Shown here: piece by piece, positions 24,519 through 26,289 of the stretch | Numbering within the stretch: the stretch's first letter is position 1 | Layout: every line of letters begins with the position of its first letter | The notes under the pieces: generated by a model | The model's database searches: none | Told to the model about the DNA's origin: nothing | The model's input: only the letters and a program-made list of their open reading frames with translations | Position numbers and translations under genes: made by a program | Assembly: GCA_017504065.1 (NCBI GenBank) | Contig: JAFVRU010000102.1 | Location: 1-26,289, forward strand | Direction: 5' to 3' | DNA length: 26,289 bases | Source: Clostridia bacterium | Lineage (GTDB): Bacteria; Bacillota; Clostridia; Christensenellales; Borkfalkiaceae

Positions 24519-25190
24519 ATGCGAGTATTTCGATGGATAGGGGAAGCGTTTGCAGGGAACGGCGTATTGACGGCGATTTCCTGCGTAGCCGCAGGGGCGT
24601 TGATCGTCGCGGCAATCGCAAGTTACGTATTGCAAAACGCAGGGTATTATAGCGCGCTTGCGATGATGACGGTCGGCGGAGTTTGTATCGCGATTTTGTC
24701 GGGTGGAGCAAGTTGGAGCGCGGGAGTCGCGTGTTTAGCGTTACTCGCAATTTTCGGCGGCGGCGTGTATTTGGCGTTGTATTCGCTGTTGGCGCTCCGA
24801 AAAGGGCTGCGGTTACGGCGGCAGCGCAGACGGGAAACAGCAAGACGGTTACAGTTCGCTTTGCCCGATCGGGAGAACAGTTTCGTGCGGTCGAGATTGC
24901 AAACGACGTTGCAGATAGACGACGAAAGCTTGGAAGAAGCTTGGAAAGAATCGGAAACAACGCCGACTCCCCGTGGCAAAGAAAAGATGTTCCGCGTGGA
25001 GTACGCTTATCGGTTGTTGTCCAAGATCAAAGCTGCGCCGCTCTCGGCGGCGGAACGCCTGCAAACGGACGAGATGAGCAAAACGCTCGCGATGTATATG
25101 CGGAAAGAGTCTTGGTCGGCGGGGGATTTGCGCGCGATCAACGAACTGTTCGCGGGATTGTTAAAACTTTCTGCGAAATACGCCGTTTAA
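24519..25190 (+). CDS. Membrane protein of unknown function, three helices
   Basis: A 223-aa protein with three hydrophobic segments (about residues 17-38, 44-62 and 67-93), an Arg-rich stretch (RKGLRLRRQRRRETARR, ~94-110) that should lie in the cytosol, and a soluble helical C-terminal domain of ~110 residues. I recognise no family or catalytic motif. ATG 24519 is kept because the first helix follows at a natural distance; no ribosome binding site exists except GGGGG (24506-24510), which is the 3' arm of the addA terminator hairpin. Expression may therefore depend on read-through from addA. Its last 30 bases overlap the convergent PRC-barrel gene. Confidence 0.72.
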   Translation: MRVFRWIGEAFAGNGVLTAISCVAAGALIVAAIASYVLQNAGYYSALAMMTVGGVCIAILSGGASWSAGVACLALLAIFGGGVYLALYSLLALRKGLRLRRQRRRETARRLQFALPDRENSFVRSRLQTTLQIDDESLEEAWKESETTPTPRGKEKMFRVEYAYRLLSKIKAAPLSAAERLQTDEMSKTLAMYMRKESWSAGDLRAINELFAGLLKLSAKYAV

Positions 25191-25763
25191 ACGTTCGGGT
25201 AAATCCAAGCGAAAAGGCGGCAGTGCCAAAGTCAGGCGAATCAAAGCGTTTTTGCGGATTGCATTCTTTAATACGGGCTTGGTAACCGTCGGGTCGGATT
25301 TGTCCGTATACAGGGAAACGCGGTGGGCAGGTATGCGTTGACCGAGCGGATAGGGAAGCTCTTTCCGCAAAATGACGGCGTCCGAGCAAGCGGTGATCGA
25401 GAGTACGGGAAACTGCTCGTTTTGATCGGTGTATAGGTTCGTTGCGACCCAATCGCGAAACTCCACGTCTTCGACTTTGCCGAGAAAAACCCCGTCGAAC
25501 GAAAACACGGGACGATCGAGAAAGATTTTTGCGCAGCGGTTGGGGTGCGCGGGGCGCAGGCTGGTTAAAGAAATCATAGCGCCGATGTCGGTGATTGCCG
25601 AAACGCTCACGGCGAAATCTGTTTGAGTTTTTTGCGCGGGATTTTCTGCGCAGAGCAGGTATTTTACCGCGCGGGTTTTGAGCGAGATCCCAAGCCCCAA
25701 ACAAACTCCGCGTAAATTTTTTCCGACGTAGATATTTTTCCCGACGAGATCGCTTAAAAACAT
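25161..25763 (-). CDS. PRC-barrel-like protein
   Basis: A 200-aa soluble protein that appears to hold two PRC-barrel-like halves. The first opens with LSDLVGKNIYVGKNLRGVCL and contains KYLLCAE. The second is seen in RPVFSFDGVFLGKVEDVEFR, matching the 'G..vG.v.D..f' pattern of PRC barrels. Such domains occur in RimM and in small Gram-positive proteins of unclear role (YlmC/YmxH type); none has an enzyme site. The C-terminal ~35 residues are basic (ALPPFRLDLPERLNGVFRR). The ATG is supported by TAGGAGT a few bases upstream on the minus strand. The function is unknown, and the PRC call rests on pattern only. Confidence 0.65.
   Translation of the reverse strand: MFLSDLVGKNIYVGKNLRGVCLGLGISLKTRAVKYLLCAENPAQKTQTDFAVSVSAITDIGAMISLTSLRPAHPNRCAKIFLDRPVFSFDGVFLGKVEDVEFRDWVATNLYTDQNEQFPVLSITACSDAVILRKELPYPLGQRIPAHRVSLYTDKSDPTVTKPVLKNAIRKNALIRLTLALPPFRLDLPERLNGVFRRKF
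25325..25341 (+). repeat. 17-bp repeat, copy 3 (antisense within the PRC-barrel gene)
   Basis: GGGCAGGTATGCGTTGA on the plus strand. The gene here is read from the other strand, where the bases encode part of LGQRIPAH. Confidence 0.7.
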
Positions 25764-25883
25764 AAAATACTCCTAATGATGAGATTGCCTTGTATTGTAA
25801 CGTTTTTTCCGAGCGGAAAAAGGTCGATACGGGGCTTTTTTCGTCGAAATAGCAAAAAAGTTGGGAAAGCGATATGAAAATGC

Positions 25884-25912
25884 TTGCCAAACGGGAAAAA
25901 GTTTGATAAAAT
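25884..25912 (+). promoter_or_regulatory. Promoter of the tRNA-Gln gene
   Basis: TTGCCA (25884-25889), a 17-nt spacer and TAAAAT (25907-25912). The tRNA begins 25 nt downstream. Confidence 0.65.
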
Positions 25913-25936
25913 AACGCACGTAAATACATAAGATTT

Positions 25937-26012
25937 TGGGGTATAGCCAAGCGGTAAGGCAACGGATTCTGACTCCGTCATTTCGTTGGTTCAAATCCAG
26001 CTACCCCAGCCA
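25937..26012 (+). tRNA. tRNA-Gln (anticodon CUG)
   Basis: A complete cloverleaf of 76 nt including encoded CCA. The acceptor stem is TGGGGTA with TACCCCA, the D stem GCC/GGC, the anticodon stem ACGGA with TCCGT around the loop TTCTGAC (anticodon CTG), and the T stem GTTGG with CCAGC around TTCAAAT. The discriminator base is G. It decodes CAG. A strong terminator follows at once, so it is transcribed alone. Confidence 0.96.
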
Positions 26013-26013
26013 G

Positions 26014-26051
26014 AAAAACGACGAGTTTCTGTCGAAACTCGTCGTTTTTTT
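26014..26051 (+). terminator. Terminator after tRNA-Gln
   Basis: CGACGAGTTTC (26019-26029) and GAAACTCGTCG (26034-26044) form a perfect 11-bp stem with a TGTC loop, followed by seven T. Confidence 0.93.
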
Positions 26052-26103
26052 ATCCAAGCCATAGGCTTGAAAAATATTCAAGTAAGGAATTTCGGGGAAA
26101 GTG

Positions 26104-26132
26104 TTGCAATCTTCACAACGTCATGCTATAAT
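26104..26132 (+). promoter_or_regulatory. Promoter of the XRE-type regulator gene
   Basis: TTGCAA (26104-26109), a 17-nt spacer and a perfect TATAAT (26127-26132), about 33 nt before the ATG. Confidence 0.68.
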
Positions 26133-26165
26133 TTATGTAGGATTGAAACGATAAGGAGCAAAGGT

Positions 26166-26289
26166 ATGGAAAATACGTTCGGCGGATTTTTAAGACAAAA
26201 ACGTCAAGAAAAAAATTTAACGCAAAAAGAATTGTCGAAAATGTTATTCGTTTCCGAATCGGCGGTAAGTAAATGGGAAAAGGACGTCG
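26166..26289 (+). CDS. XRE-family helix-turn-helix regulator, 5' fragment
   Basis: Only the first 41 residues are inside the window. They read as a Cro/C1-type helix-turn-helix: FLRQKRQEKNLTQKELSKML followed by VSESAVSKWEKD, where LTQKELS and SAVSKWE are the two helices of the DNA-binding fold. It is probably a DNA-binding transcription regulator; its effector domain and targets cannot be seen. The ribosome binding site AAGGAG lies about 8 nt before the ATG, and a good promoter precedes it. Confidence 0.88.
   Translation, partial: MENTFGGFLRQKRQEKNLTQKELSKMLFVSESAVSKWEKDV

Noticed and set aside
19920..25341. The 17-bp repeat as an insertion-sequence end or attachment site
   Set aside because: All copies are in the same orientation inside intact genes, with no transposase, inverted partner or interrupted reading frame.

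Overview
The window looks like a chromosomal segment of an uncultured, probably gut-associated Clostridia-like member of the Bacillota. Three things suggest this: AddAB in place of RecBCD, the pyrKD type of dihydroorotate dehydrogenase, and a SpoVB-like flippase beside a LysM protein and a protein that resembles clostridial spore or envelope proteins. The standard code is used and AGGAG-type ribosome binding sites dominate. The genus cannot be named from this sequence alone.

Layout. Positions 1-644 hold the 3' end of an InlB B-repeat protein, closed by a strong terminator. Positions 690-3831 (minus strand) hold pgi and a SpoVB/MurJ-type flippase gene. Positions 3880-4957 (plus) hold a two-LysM protein and a conserved Cys-rich-ended protein. 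Positions 4958-5396 are a gene-free, AT-rich stretch full of inverted repeats. It leads into a BspA-type leucine-rich-repeat lipoprotein gene (5397-7903) that is broken by one missing base near 7495. Positions 8037-8767 hold a metallophosphoesterase gene whose -10 box lies 6 nt before its ATG. Positions 8816-15293 are the de novo pyrimidine operon pyrB-pyrC-(sugar phosphate isomerase-like gene)-pyrF-pyrK-pyrD-pyrE, with a good promoter and an attenuator-like terminator in its leader. A small minus-strand membrane ORF, trpS and a minus-strand lipoprotein follow. Positions 17753-24518 hold addB and addA. The right end holds a three-helix membrane protein, a convergent PRC-barrel protein, tRNA-Gln(CUG) and the start of an XRE-type regulator.

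How the genes work together. PyrB, PyrC, PyrD/PyrK, PyrE and PyrF carry carbamoyl phosphate and aspartate through to UMP. carAB and pyrR are not in the window. AddA and AddB form the double-strand-break resection helicase-nuclease. The flippase, LysM and 4247-4912 products plausibly serve the envelope or spore surface.

Most of the window is housekeeping and I see no clear new defence or mobile system. The best items for a second look are a ~104-bp imperfect inverted repeat plus terminator-like hairpin before the LRR gene, an exact 17-bp sequence found three times in three reading contexts in addB, addA and the PRC gene, the pyr leader attenuator, several genes with leaderless-type starts, and the extra isomerase-like gene inside the pyr operon.
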